From assembly GCF_051401765.1 (NCBI RefSeq), contig NC_135064.1:28432001-28496000 (forward strand): DNA of 64,000 nucleotides. Reading direction: 5' to 3'. Positions 1-12,900 of the stretch are shown here, piece by piece. Source of the stretch: Calliopsis andreniformis (lineage: Eukaryota; Arthropoda; Insecta; Hymenoptera; Andrenidae). The translations under genes and the position numbers were made by a program. Positions within the stretch are counted from its first letter, which is position 1. Each line of letters starts with the position of its first letter. The notes under the pieces were generated by a model, which saw only the letters and a program-made list of their open reading frames with translations, was not told the origin of the DNA and did not search any database.

Positions 1-534
1 ACTCGCTGCTGGTCTCTCAGTGTACCTTAGCTATGAGAAAGCTATCATACTGTTTCCCAAAGAATAAATGTATCACGAAGCTGCGTCTCCCTCCACTTTC
101 CCCAGCTACCGATGTCTCAATAAGAATCGAACAACTGCTGTTCAGCGTCGTTCCAAAAACGATTCCTTGGACCAATGAGGGGGTCGAAGAGAATTACTGC
201 GGGAAAAGAAGCGAGCGCTGGTGGGTTTTCCCATGGTAGCCGCGGAGAACCGAAGCGATAACGCGAGATATAGCGGCAAGGCACGCGATCGGCCCCTTCT
301 CCCCCTGGCAAATTGATACGACCGAATAATAACTTTATCTCGACCGGTGGCCACCTTGAATGGACCGATCAATTCGCCTAACGTCTTTTTAACCCAATTA
401 ATTAGCGCTGCTGCGCCAGCTAATGCGAAATACTTGTAGTTGACCGGCAGTGACGTCACCGGCGCGTCATCCGTCCAGAGCATCCCCCGCGGAACGACGC
501 CCCCTCGCTTCCGCCGCCCCTAATAGATATTAAT

Positions 535-549
535 CGCGCGCGCGCGCGC
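535..549. repeat. (CG)7 dinucleotide run
   Basis: An uninterrupted alternating CG tract, which can adopt Z-DNA. Seen directly. Confidence 0.9.
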
Positions 550-1141
550 TCGACTCCAACCAATATGGGTGTTCAATCGATTCGACGTTCGGTAACTGTG
601 TACTGGAGTCTGTTCAGTGAAAAATTTCCTGGAAATTGGTAGAAATGCGAGGATTCTTGTGGTATGCAAGTCTATCGACACTGTAGGAACTAGAGCTCGT
701 GCTGTTTGAAATTTTTGGAGCTGCAGCTATATGATATTTTCCAATTTATAGATGGAAGAAGAGATAATCTTACAGAGTGTATGTTAAAAATTGTTATTTT
801 CGTACTTGAAGAGCTAAATTGAAAAAAAGTATTCAGAATCTCGGTAAACAACTGAACTGCTGCACGCAGAGTGAAGTCCCACTCAATATGCAACCCTCGC
901 GTCAATATTCTTCTCCACAAAAAACACTTCAGTTCCCAAAACACATGTCCTGACAGAGTCATATCCCACAGGCAACAACGGGTCCATTTATCTTGCGTCT
1001 TCCAGCAATCAGCCGCCACATTGAGCGTAAGAGCGGATGAGCCATCGAGGGTAGACAAAACGTTGGGACAGAGGCCGTGTGTTTAGAGTGGAAACAAATT
1101 TGTCCTCGAGATTTCTCGGGCCTAACCAAATAGCCGCGAAC

Positions 1142-1189
1142 CAGCAGCAGCGGCAGCAGCAGCGGCAGCAGCAGCAGCAGCAGCATCAG
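1142..1189. repeat. CAG/CGG trinucleotide repeat
   Basis: CAG units interrupted by CGG, then a run of CAG and a CAT. In one plus frame this would encode Gln-rich sequence, but no surrounding protein is recognisable, so it is listed as a repeat. Confidence 0.85.
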
Positions 1190-2382
1190 GAACGACCGCA
1201 GCCTCGTACCTGCCGGGGTCCGAGTCAACTTGATTTATCCTGTCCAGGCAACGAGGGATTGGCTTCTGTTTTTGCTAGGCTGCGCTGGAACACCAGCGAA
1301 TCCGTTTAGCGTCTCGACTAAATCCAGGCCCGTCGATCCGCTCGCGTTCGTCCCGGATCAGAGATCCGGAAAAATCGACCGGAGGACACTGGGAAGGAGA
1401 GGGGGAGGGGGCTGGTTTCCAGGCAATTTCAGGTGGACACAGGCAGACGGAGTTAAACCTATTATTATCATGCCTCGTCCCCCGTGGTGAAAATGTCAAA
1501 CGGGCATCTTGCATCGGCGACTCGCGCTGCCCGTGGCGGCCACATCAAAGCGGAAGGGAGAGAGGATCGGGGCTCAGGGAGGGTTCTCGCGAACGTCACG
1601 CGACAGGACACGTCGGTCCTGTCGACCCAACTTGTCCCAACTATTTTATCCGCCTGGTATCTCTACCTGTCTCGCCTCACGTGCGCGACCAACGCTCCTC
1701 TCGTATCGGACCTCGCGATCGAGCTGTCCCCGTGTCAGGGCACCGGTTTTTACGAGAATTTCGATCGACTTCGAAGCCCGAAAAGATTCGCCCCTCGCTT
1801 CGCTGAGGATGCCCCGTGGCCTCGGCTTTCGGGATTCTTGGAACGTGAAAATGATGGATTTTCGATGCCGAGATTTATTTTAACACATTCACAGTCCTAT
1901 GGTAGGTCTTTTGCTCAGCTGATATTCTTCATCATTTTCACGAACTTCTATGGCCTTATTGAGCGTGGAAGTAAAACAGTCGATATCTAATATTACCTGT
2001 TTCTTTCATGAAAGTTCTCAAGAGTAGGCATGTAGTCTCTTAATAAGTAGCGTTCGTCGAATATTCATCAAACTAACGACCAAACGCAGAATTGTAGAGG
2101 ACATGAGAGCAAGGGAGACCCATGGAGCAGAGGATGGAGAAAACGAATTAGGGTGAAGAGAAAAGGTGGACGAGAGCAAGAGCCATCGACAGGGACGAGA
2201 AACCGATAAAATCCAGCAGAGCGGAGGCTGAAAGACCGGCAGAAACATCAATCGTTGACTCATCCCATTTGGATCACAAAAGTACGTCGAATTGGGTCGT
2301 CTGGTGTCGGGTATAGGTCCCTGGGTATAGGGGCCCCGAGAACTCATCCGACGAACAATTATTTTGCGGCTCCTTCGTCCCG

Positions 2383-2406
2383 TCTCTCTCTCTCTCTCTC
2401 TCTCTC
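2383..2406. repeat. (TC)12 microsatellite
   Basis: Twelve uninterrupted TC units. Seen directly. Confidence 0.95.
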
Positions 2407-5400
2407 ACTTTTGCTCGCCTTTCTCTCGTCTTCAGCTCGTTCTTTGCTTCGGGACAGAATGTATATCCCGCGGTGCGACGTCCACCGACGCGCTGCAAGA
2501 CAAATGGCCTCGTGACGGCGGCTACATTACGTTTCAAAACTGGCCTAATCGTCGGCTTTCCGGATGAGAAACCGCCTCGATACGTGTATAGAGAAACCGC
2601 GACCATATACCTGCGTCTTTCGGCCCAGCGCATCGCGGAACGCATTGTCTTTTCTGCAACGTTGCAGCGTTCTTCTCAGGGACTCTTCATCGACATCTCG
2701 TTCTAACACATGAGGTACCTATAGGTTTCTTATAAACGACAGCATATGGTGTATACAGTAACACCTTTTTTAATGACATTAGAATAGTGCATATGTAAAT
2801 AAATACTGGTTTTAATATAAAAAATTCAAGCAACACGGTATTAGGTGTTTCGTTCTTAACCCTTTTGTTTTGTTAAAACATTAAATGTCTAAAAAATGTG
2901 ATACTCCACCACATAATCTCTTGAAGCAAGTAATATTCTCAGCAGAAGCTTCAGAGAAGAGACGTATTTTCATCGAATTTTTCGGAACGTTCACGGTAAA
3001 TTTTTTTAGAGAATAGCCGGAAATCGGCTCGTTGTTGGCCGAGCATTGTGCACAAAAAAAAGGAGGCGCGAAAAAAATCGATTGTAACCACGGTAGGTCC
3101 ATAGGGACCCTGTGGATTCAATACTCCGGCGATTTGTATCCTGAAAAACGAAAACCGGAGGAAAAATCAAAATGCTCGTCACGATTGAATGTCGATGCAG
3201 CCGAAGAGAACGCATCAGAAAAAATTGCACTCGTCGACGAGCACAGCCTGCAATTATTTTACATTTTACGATCTTCATACATATAAAAAATGTATAAAAG
3301 AAGTTAAATCACATTCTAAAATACAAGTGGCAAAAAAGAAAAATTTATTTCCTAACCAATTTGCAATTACATTCCAGAAATTTCAGATCCAAATCTGAAA
3401 TTCCAGAGAATCATCATCTGTCTATTCTCCTTGAATCTTCCTATATGACCGAAAAATTGGAACGAATTCAGCCTCGATCCCATAGCGTCTCGATCCATTA
3501 TCCCGTTGTTCTCGGCTGTTCGTAGGTTTGTATCGCGTACACGCGAGAAAAAGAATCCGTCGGCGGAACAGTTGTTCGGAGGAGGCAGCAATCTACGAAA
3601 CAGGCAGATCAACGATCAGCCTCGAACACTGTACGCTACACGGGCCCATGTTCCATGGGGCGTGACGAGTTTCCACGGGGTTTCATTGTCCGCGCTATTC
3701 AGCGGCCGAGAATACCCCCATAGAAGGTAACGATGGGACAGGAAAGAAAGATTTGCGTGAGGTATCGTTGGCGTAACTAAAGGCTACCGAATGGAGACCT
3801 GTCGCGGGCTCCCCCACGGCTCATGAAAGGAGGGAAAACAGGGATCGACATGCAAATTCCGAGTCACGGAGGGGAGGAACAAATTTCCGTCGACTCTCCC
3901 CCTGCCCGCTGCTGTTTTCGCTCCAAGTCGCGTTTCGACCCTGCGAACCGTTTCTTTTGTCAAGTCCCTCCGTCTTTGTTGCTGGGACGCTTCGAGAAGC
4001 TTCTGTCGAGATTAGAGTTCTGAGATATTGACCTTACGATCTTGGATCCTGGATAATTACTTTGCAATTTAAAATATAAATTTCAGCTGTGGTTTGGCAA
4101 CATTAATATAGTATTAATTATAGTATTATTATTTTTTAATAAATAGTATTAATAAATAGTATTAAAAAATAAATATAATTCTGCAGGATACGAATATTTA
4201 TTAATTTCAAAATGTATGGAGTGAAAATCATACCTATGTACGCAAAACAAGAGAAACGCCGTACACAAAAAAACATCCTCATATACTCCACCCCTTAGCA
4301 GTTTAGAGGGTAGTTCCATGAAAAAGAAGGCACTGATTCGGACCCTTTCGTAACTAACAGCGCGCTATATCGGTTTCACAAATCACCGTGGGACGAAAGG
4401 GAGGAAGAAGTCCATGCAAATTTCAAGCGTTTTGTCGAAGATCGGCAGCGCATTGTCTCAGAATTTCTCGGTTCTATCCGACTGTGCGCCACCCTGCGTC
4501 CTCTTCAGGGACTTCCGTCCATTGTTCAGCCGAACCTGTCCCTGTCAACAGCTCGGTCACGGCGAGTTTCCGACAAAATTCGCGCTTCCAGGGTTATCGT
4601 GCAGTTTTAGACAAATGCCGCACACCTGCTGCCTATTGACACTCGTGGTCAGGTTGAAGGGACGAAAGGAGCCGCTAATTATCAAAACTATCATTTGTTA
4701 GCGAGCGGGGGAGGGGACAGCGTCCTCCTCGCCGCATGGGGCTGCTGCCAGCTAACAGTCCGACCACGAGGCTATCGTTAACTTCCTCTTGCGTGAAACA
4801 GCAGCTCGTTTCTTTCTTTTCCTTTTTCGGGGCTTCATTTACCGAAGCGGCTATCGACTTCGCTGAATTCCAGGAATCTTGAAATCGTAGAATTAAGCGT
4901 CCGTGTGGCTGTCTAGAACAGGCATCGAAATTGAAGGTGTCGCCAGTCTGAAATTGACTGTTAGCCTTCGCGTGAGTCTCCAAGTCTTCTGCCGTACGAG
5001 ACGTTCTTTCGCAACGCTCTGTTGGAATAAGACGAGGCCGTTACGTAAAGGCCGACTATGCCAGTCAGCCCTGACACGTTCTTCGTGGACGAGATCGATC
5101 GAGACGCTCGATTATCCTGTGAGACAGGATCCCCCCTCCCCTCGACCACCTCAATGTAAAAGACAAATTTTGTATAGCATTATATTTGATTTCTTTTTGT
5201 ATCTACCTAAATTGAGTTGTGGAGAAACTTTAGCAAAGCAATTTTGCGAAAAATAACTCAAGTAGATCAGGAGATTAGTGTCCAAGCAACCCATATTCTT
5301 TTCTCATAGGACGCTTTTAGTTATTTGTCGCAGGAAGTCTTCAAGGCTTACGCAAACGCCATCCTTGTAATCTTCCTAACAACATAATAAGTGATTTCTT

Positions 5401-8400
5401 GCTTACTTTACGCGAACGATGCAATGGCGCCAGGAGACGTCCGGCATCCCATTGAAATTGCCTGTTAGAACGTACTGCTAAGCGACGATAATAACGGAAC
5501 GCAATTAAACATCGGTTGGCTTCGACGTGCAGCAAAGTTACGATGCTCTTTTACCGCGTCCGTTGAAAACAACTTGTCTAATCCTTTTAATGGCTCTGTA
5601 CCTTTGTAGAAGAACAGACTACTTTATCTGTTAATCGTAGTAAGGATTACAGATTGTTTGAATCGAGCAGGATATCACGGTAGACTCGTAAAACGAATCT
5701 CGGAGTTTTTGTATCTTTTTAATTCAGGATTTGGCTCGACATTATAGGATACTTTAATTTCCATTTCCGTTCTGAAGACTGTGATCATCTGTTAGTAACC
5801 AGGATCATGAGAAGCTTTAATTTCAGCGATAGTTTTCATTGATTTATTTATTACTGACTTCAATTTTATTGAATTGTCTGCGTATTCGTTTCTTACGGTA
5901 AATTAGTGCAATAATGCATCTTGACCCTAGAAATACTAGAGATGGAGGGCTAAAAAATTCTCGAAGAATTACCTAATATGCCCTTTAACTTTACACTGGG
6001 AAATATACTCTGCCCTCCCACCAACTGTTCCAAGACACACCTCCAACGACAGTCCCCTTAATCGTCCAATTCCTAACATACCTTCTCTTCGACAACCTCA
6101 GCATTCGATCCCAGCATCATAAGTAAGAAAGGACATCGTCGCAAGGAGGTCGCCATGACGGCAACGACGCAAGCACAGTTTGTGCAGCACTGTAAACAGG
6201 CTGGCAGCGAGGGGGTTAGAGGGCGCGAGTAAATGGTATGTAAACCGTGGCGAGTTTCACCCTTGGCCCGAGCGGGGGCCCGTGCCGTCCCTCCTCGCAC
6301 TCCGCAAACTCCATTAAAACATTATCCACGTGCCGATGCGCTCGGAAAATCAGACGCGACTATCCTGCTTCCGATGGCGTATTGATATTACGTCCCCGGC
6401 ATCATCGCGCTGGTTATGTATGCATGCACTCGAATCTCCATTTCGTGGCTGCCTGCCTCCGATCGAACCTTTCGGCCTTTCACCCGCGCTTTTTTTTACA
6501 GGTCAAAAAGCCCCGCATCAGGATTTTTGTTTTTCGAAAAACGCACGGACTGGACAGACGGCTGGGACTTTTACCCGCCTCGCGTGAATGCGCGCGCTCG
6601 TTGTTTCACCTATCTCTGTGCGGCCTCGTTTGTTTTTCAGGGGTTTTCCCGGGGAGATTCAGAGGATGTTTAGGGGAGATTATGTTAGTTGTTAAAGGGA
6701 CTGTTTGACGTTTGTTAATTGGGAGTTGGTTTTTAGAGGGTGCCTGTCTCGATGAGTTGCGGGGGCTGTAATGGAATCATTGAATTTATACTTTAGAAAT
6801 TTAAGGGTTGCCAAACAGTCTCTGTAGCATTAAAAGAATTGACCGTGCAGTTTGCTGAATTTCTTTCTATCCAGAGTCTATCTAAATAATTCCGTCCCAT
6901 TCCGGAAAAAATAGTCTGTAGCGTAAGCTGCAGCGTAAATACTGTCTTTTGTGAAATCCATCAATACCGAACAAAAATAATGCAGGGGCAGAGATCTCGT
7001 GAAATTTCGACGGACGTTCGCAAAAATGCGTTTCGTCCGCTTACGTAAATCCAGCTAACGCACCCGACACCATGCCACCCCGACCCTTCCATCCACGTTC
7101 GTTCGTTGGAAAATTCGTTGTCGCGCGTAACCATCGAGGCGATCCGCGGGAAAAAAGGGAAAAATAACAGCAGCACACCGCGGAAAAACGGATTGGGAAT
7201 TCGATGAATTGTCAGAGTAAACGTGTTTCTGTTTCACTCGAAATTGTTCGTTTATTTCCTTCAATTTTTTGGCCCTTGATGAACGAAAGCGAAACAGAGA
7301 AGATAGGTACTCTGTCTCTCGAAGAGGCTCCGCGGGATTACTTGTCTTATTTTTCAGAAAGAACAGGAAATTTTGCATCCGCATAGAATGAGCTTAGTTC
7401 AAAGGCGAGGCTTCCCCTTTCGATTAAGATGTTCCGAGAAACACGTTTAACCTCCAAGTTTCTCAAACGCAATCTGCAACCTTTATTGATGGAGATCTGT
7501 TAGCATACATCGTGCGATTCTTCCTAATTGCATATATTTACATTTTTACGACACCTGTTACAACTCGGAGAATATTTCAACGCTGATTCTCAGAGAATTA
7601 TAATAGGGCGTAGCGAAGAAGTTAATAGCTGAGGGAACTTCTACAATCAACTTCTCCCTCCCTCTGTTCCCTCCTACTTTATCAGTAGTATCCCAGACTT
7701 CTCGATAACGACGGGAATTAATCAAAAACATAGCAAAACTTTCCCAGGTATAGCCGAGTGAAATTTCTCAAATCTGCTCAATCTCCCTAACTATAAGTAT
7801 TATATTTCTAATGCTAAGAAGATTACTCAATAGTTTGTCAAAAATCGGAACTATCTGTCTGTCACCCCAGTGGAGATAGCTGGAGATAGCAGTGGAGAAG
7901 CAACCAATGTTCATCGCAGGCTATTCCAGCATCCAATGGTCCCCGAACGCAAGAATGGACCCGACGTCTAGGTGGCAAGATCGTCATCGTGTTTTAATTA
8001 AATCGAAAATCGAATAGTCATTAATGACAAGTGGCGCCCAATCGCGATGACTTCGTGATTCTATTGATCCCACGCTGGGACCGCTGCGAGGGTCGGGACC
8101 GCTCGTGGAGTCGCCGAGGGGCCCCGATGTGGCACCTACAACGACAATCATCGTCATAAGCTGACGTTGCCCGAGCAGTCGCCGCCGCCCTCTTAATGTT
8201 ATCGCGGGGAACAAAAAGGTCGCGCGTAATGGATCTTCCCGTGTGCAACACGCCGCTTTCCCATCGTTCTGATACACGACAATGAACGATTATCTCTTAA
8301 GACCCTGCGCTTTTTGGTCATCGTCCAGAGATTTATTTAGGTCGAACGGTCTTTAACTCGATGTGACTCTAGTAAATAAATTGTTCTAGTAAATCTAGTG

Positions 8401-9591
8401 AAAAGATACGCCTGCGTTCGGGGCGAGCGAATTAGTTCTGTCTGGCCATAACCGACTGTGACTACTTAAATTAGTCGAACAGTTTCGGTATTCGTTTTCT
8501 TAAAACTACTACGCTCGCACTCCCGTGGAAGTGTACTCTTGGTTCCGTAGATGCTATAAATCAATAATTTCGCTTTTTGCTGCAACACATAGAATCTTTT
8601 CTAAACACCCCTCGTTCCATTTCATCTGATTTTGACAGTATTTACAAGACGACATACCTAATGGTGTCGGGAAGCACCTGCTGTACCTCACTAGGATTCA
8701 AGACGAGAAGCTCCAAAATCAGAAGATTCTTGTAATGTATCAAGTGCAATTCAACTTCCACCTTGGTGTCGTCTCATCGAGGCTCAAGCAGCGTTAATCA
8801 TCCGAAAATTCCACAAATAATCCGCTGGCCTTCGATTAAACGTTACCAGCCAATAAATTCCCGATCGGCCGCGGTGCGAGCGGATTGATGGGAGGTCAGA
8901 TAGAGGAAAGGGAAGATTAACGTGCACAGTTTCGATTAATGTTTTCGTCGTACGCGAAGCCCTGCGACCGATAGCATCGTCGAGCGGTGTCTGCGTGGTA
9001 AGAAGGCCCATAAACTTTCGTGTCCCGAGATAGGAATCGTCAGGTGCGAAAAGCGTGACGGTTCTGGAGGGAAAGCGCCTCGAGACCTTACACGGCTCTT
9101 TCGACGACTATATACGTTGGTCGGTGTCTCTGAGAAAGCAACGCGCCGCTCGACCCCACCGTCGACTGTCCGCGGGCGTTTTCCCTTCGTGAAACTCCAT
9201 CGCGATCGCTGCGTTGTTAATTCTTCGCTCCATAAATTCCTGCAACTCTCGGTGGATCCTGTTGACATGCTTACAGAGTGAACAGTGTTAACAGTGGTCA
9301 AATTGGATCGGACTAGTTGATAAACTGATGGTAATTAATCGCTTGCGAGACAATAGAAATTTGGGTTCTAGAATAGGTAGTTTACGGGGCTCAGGAGTTC
9401 CACTCTGCAGGAATGCGAGATCGATTGATTGCAGCACAATAAGCAGTAATACCTCCTTGGTAATACTCGTAACCAGGGCCAAAGTCCGAAAATTTCGGGA
9501 CACAGCTCATACTCGACCGTTCCAAACCTGAGGAAATAGTGAAAATACGCCCGATATGTTGAAGTCTCTGTCAAAGATACGACACGTCCTT

Positions 9592-9634
9592 CGAAAGGCA
9601 GCCGAAAGGCAGCCGAAAGGCAGCCGAAAGGCAG
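9592..9634. repeat. 11-bp minisatellite, four copies
   Basis: CGAAAGGCAGC occurs four times in tandem; the last copy ends in G. It lies about 240 bp before the proposed start codon of the zinc-finger gene, probably in its 5' UTR or promoter. Confidence 0.9.
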
Positions 9635-9872
9635 GTATCCTACGCGACGTAGTACGGGCGTTCGCCGTATAAGCCGAGACACCGTGACGGCAGCAGCAGG
9701 TTGATGGATGCCGAGTCTCATGAGAAAATCCCGCTGGTGGGGATGCCGCGCGACTGGTCGTGTACCGTGTGTCTGAGAGTGTGGCATCGGTGTACGTCAG
9801 CGGAACTATCGCGTAGATCGGTGTGCGTCGTGGTAGCCGTCCCTGCGCGGCTGTGTTGGTAGCTCCCCCCAG

Positions 9873-9909
9873 ATGGTGGGGGCACGTCCAGCGGGTGCCG
9901 CGGGAGGGG
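9873..9909 (+). CDS. BNC2: Basonuclin/disco-family gene, coding exon 1 (start exon)
   Basis: A short start exon encoding [12 protein letters not shown] plus the first base of an Ala codon. It ends at a strong donor, GGG|GTAAGT, at 9910. The split codon G|CG joins exon 2 in frame. The reading frame has an in-frame stop, TAG at 9834, twelve codons before the ATG, so this is the first in-frame ATG of the exon. The ATG context (CAG before, G after) is only moderate. A second GTAAGT four bases downstream would break the frame. The 5' UTR limit cannot be seen, and a different upstream start exon remains possible. Confidence 0.6.
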
Positions 9910-12900
9910 GTAAGTAAGTACCCTCGGTGCCACGGCGACCCTAGGTTCCGTACGATATCCACGCAGCGACAGAATCGAGAGAGACAGAGGATCGCGGCAG
10001 GAGAAGGCTAGAGAGGCCGCGAAAGGGGACAGAAACAAAACGAAAGGACATGGAAGGTAGGGGGAGCGCTGGTGTCGCGGGGGTGGGAGGTGCCGCGGCG
10101 TTGGTGGGGGGCGGTTGTCACCAACACAGGCGCGCGCGCGCGCTAATCCGTGGCGCGCACCGCGACCAAACAGTCTCTCTCTCTCTCTAACCCCGTCTGT
10201 TCTCCTCTCTGTTGTTGCAGCGCTGGCGCGACTCTCGGGCCTCCACCAGCAACGACCGAGTGGGGATGTCGTCTCCAGCCCCCAGCGCGCCGCTGGTAGG
10301 GAGGACAAAAGCGGCGGAGGGAGGGCGAAGCAGGCGACGCCGACGACCGCCGCGGTGACGACGACGCCGACGACGACGACGACGACGACCCCGTCCAGGG
10401 AAGGAGGTGGAGGTGGCGAGGCGAGCGGTGGGGCGGCCCCAGCTGGTGGGGGCCTCGCTGGAGGGGAGCGGCGCGTCGGGGGTGGGGGCGGCGCCGGTGG
10501 TGGTGGCGAAGCCGCGGAGAAGGAGGAGAGGCCACCGGCTTCAGAGAGTGTCGAGCCGACGGCCGCGTTCGACGTCGCATCCCTCGTACTCTACGGCTCG
10601 CGCGCACTACCCATACGCCTTAAGATCTTGCTCGATCAGTTGTTCAACCAGTTGCCGCACGCGCAAGTGACACGTTTGCTAGCCGCTTTCGGCTGGACGT
10701 ACGAGGATTACACAAGGGGATACATACTGCAGGTGAGTCGACATCAATTTCACGACAATCGCCGACACCATGGGAGAGTAGCGCGCCGAAGGAGATAGGA
10801 TAGCGTGACGGTGGACCACGGTTTCGCGCGGACTGACGCCACGGAGACGAACTCGCCGACGTACAAACGTGACAGGCAGCTGCAGTGACAGAGTGTGACT
10901 TTGTTGATAGGTAGGGTCAATGGACGTTTCTGGTTCTTCGGTAGAAGGGCTCGTTCCGTCACGTGAAATGGGGTAGTAGGGCAACGAGGAGATAGGGGTT
11001 GATTAGATTCGTCGCCGATGAGAGATGTTTGTTGATGTAGTCTGACAGGTAGGATCAGACAGGAGGAACTCGTTGGAAATGAAACGAAGTAGAATCAGTG
11101 TCAGGTATTGCGGGACCCGTTGAAGTTTCAAAATATATATATCTCTAATCTTCGATTAATTCGTGTGACAAATTCGGACATTTTACTGCAATCTCGACTG
11201 ACCAACACAGACTCCAGTTTGACACCGAGACGGAGTGACTCGCTGCGTGACCATCAGTGACAACGATGTGTCAGAATTTCGCGGAGTGTCGTTCCACGTT
11301 GTACCATCGCCTCCACGCTGGAAATCCACAGTGCTTATAAACATGATCGATGCTAACGACGAACATCGTCAAATGAACTGTGCGTCTCGAACGTCTTCAG
11401 AAAAGAAGGTAGTGAGAAAATCACGAGGTGTTCATAAGTGCATCGCAAAGTGCTTGGTGTCCTCGTTGAATGAAGTTAGAAGGCTGAAACAGAGTGCCGA
11501 TGCAGTCACATGGAAATCGGAATGGGAATTTCGCCGAGCGCATCCGGCGCGATGTCCTCCAGCGAGAGATAGACGGCGGAGAATCGATCGATCCTCGACT
11601 CTGATGAACGCTATTGAACAAGGACACAATTCCTCCTGAACTTGATTCAAGAGCATCTCTGATCGATCCACGATGTGATAAATCTTTGGTGTATTCGATG
11701 AGTGAGAGATAAAAGAAGTTTCGGTATAGCAAAGATTGATGGATCACAAGGATAAATGGAAAATCGCGGTAAAGAAAATGATTTTCCTGGAAGTTTCGAT
11801 GAAGACGTCTTGTTTTTCAAGGATTATTAAACTGTGAAATCGTATGGTTGACGAGTGAAAAGCGAAAGACTGAAAATTGTGGAACCTGGAAGATTGATAG
11901 ACTTAGAGAACTCGGGAAGTGATTTTGCTTGAATTTTATCGAGGATAACTAGTAGTTAAGAAGTTTGAACATCATAAATCTCTCAGTTTCGCAAGTAGAA
12001 CATCAGAGAAGAGAACATCGTGAAACTGTCGCCAAGATGGATCGTGGAGAAGCGAGGGATCTCATTGGCGATGAAAACAACTTTCCTACAATTTCAACAA
12101 GGATGGTCAATTTTTTAGGAAACCGTGAATGGTGAATTTCTCTATTTGACGCGTGAAAGATTAAAGACTGGAAAATTACAGAATGGAGCCCAGTTCTCGT
12201 GAAAATTGCCTGCTCTTGACCAGTGACAGATTTTACTGCTGACGCAGCCGTTTTACTCCGAATTTGTCACTTGTTTAGAAAGCTATAGGCTACTTCTTTT
12301 CCAATATCAATCGATTTGAAGACCTTACAGTGCGATAAAAATGTGAGTGCCGAAACTGTAATCAGCACTTCAGAAATTCTAAAGCTCTACTTCCCGAGTA
12401 CCTCTTACATTTAATGAAAAAAATTCAGTGAAGAAACACAGTTTCCAGTGCACGTGCCAAAAAGAACTCAAAGCACCAGAATCCACTATCTCCAGTGATA
12501 AAGCCAGTATCAACTGCGACAACCGAAAGCGTCTGAACGCCTCAAAGCTACAAACTCGTGGCAATCACGTAGTGAAACACCGACGAAGACGTGACGCTTC
12601 TTCTCTCACGACGGTTCCTAGCAGAAATTAATCCAGAAAATTGCCACGGTGTGTGAAGCTAATTATCCTTGTCGATCGGTGAGCAATCGGCGGCAAGGAG
12701 ACGCGAAGGAAAAATAAAGAGTGAGATGTCGCCAAGGAGATCGACGCGGCGGCTGCGTTCAATTAGCCCGCGAACTGATCACCGTCGACGATTAAGATCG
12801 AAAACGTCGTGGGAGTGGAGGCGAAGGAAGGACGCGGAGGAGGAGAGGTCGTGTCCGTCTCTCGTTCCTGGGAAACGTGTCGCAGCGTTCGAAAACACGC

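Larger units (their letters stand above)
1..9872. other. Non-coding region upstream of the zinc-finger gene
   Basis: No gene is recognisable. Open frames up to 168 codons (1484-1990) resemble nothing known and lack splice context that would link them to a protein family. Contents: a (CG)7 run at 535-549, a CAG-rich repeat at 1142-1189, a CT microsatellite at 2383-2406, AT-rich sequence at 4105-4180, a 10-bp duplication near 7871-7893 and an 11-bp minisatellite at 9592-9634. The last part probably includes the promoter and 5' UTR of the zinc-finger gene, but its start site cannot be placed. Confidence 0.6.

Noticed and set aside
1079..1309. Gln-rich open frame over the CAG repeat
   Set aside because: The Gln run comes from a trinucleotide repeat; the flanks match no family and have no ATG-based gene structure.
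1484..1990. 168-codon open frame on the plus strand
   Set aside because: No recognisable domain, mixed composition and an overlapping open frame in another phase; treated as chance in GC-rich DNA.
9592..9634. Possible CRISPR-like repeat
   Set aside because: Copies are directly adjacent with no spacers, and the context is animal genomic DNA; it is a minisatellite.
10115..10220. N-terminal extension of the zinc-finger exon from position 10115
   Set aside because: The apparent start codon is TTG, and the segment contains CG and CT repeats leading into a clear acceptor at 10220; it reads as intron.
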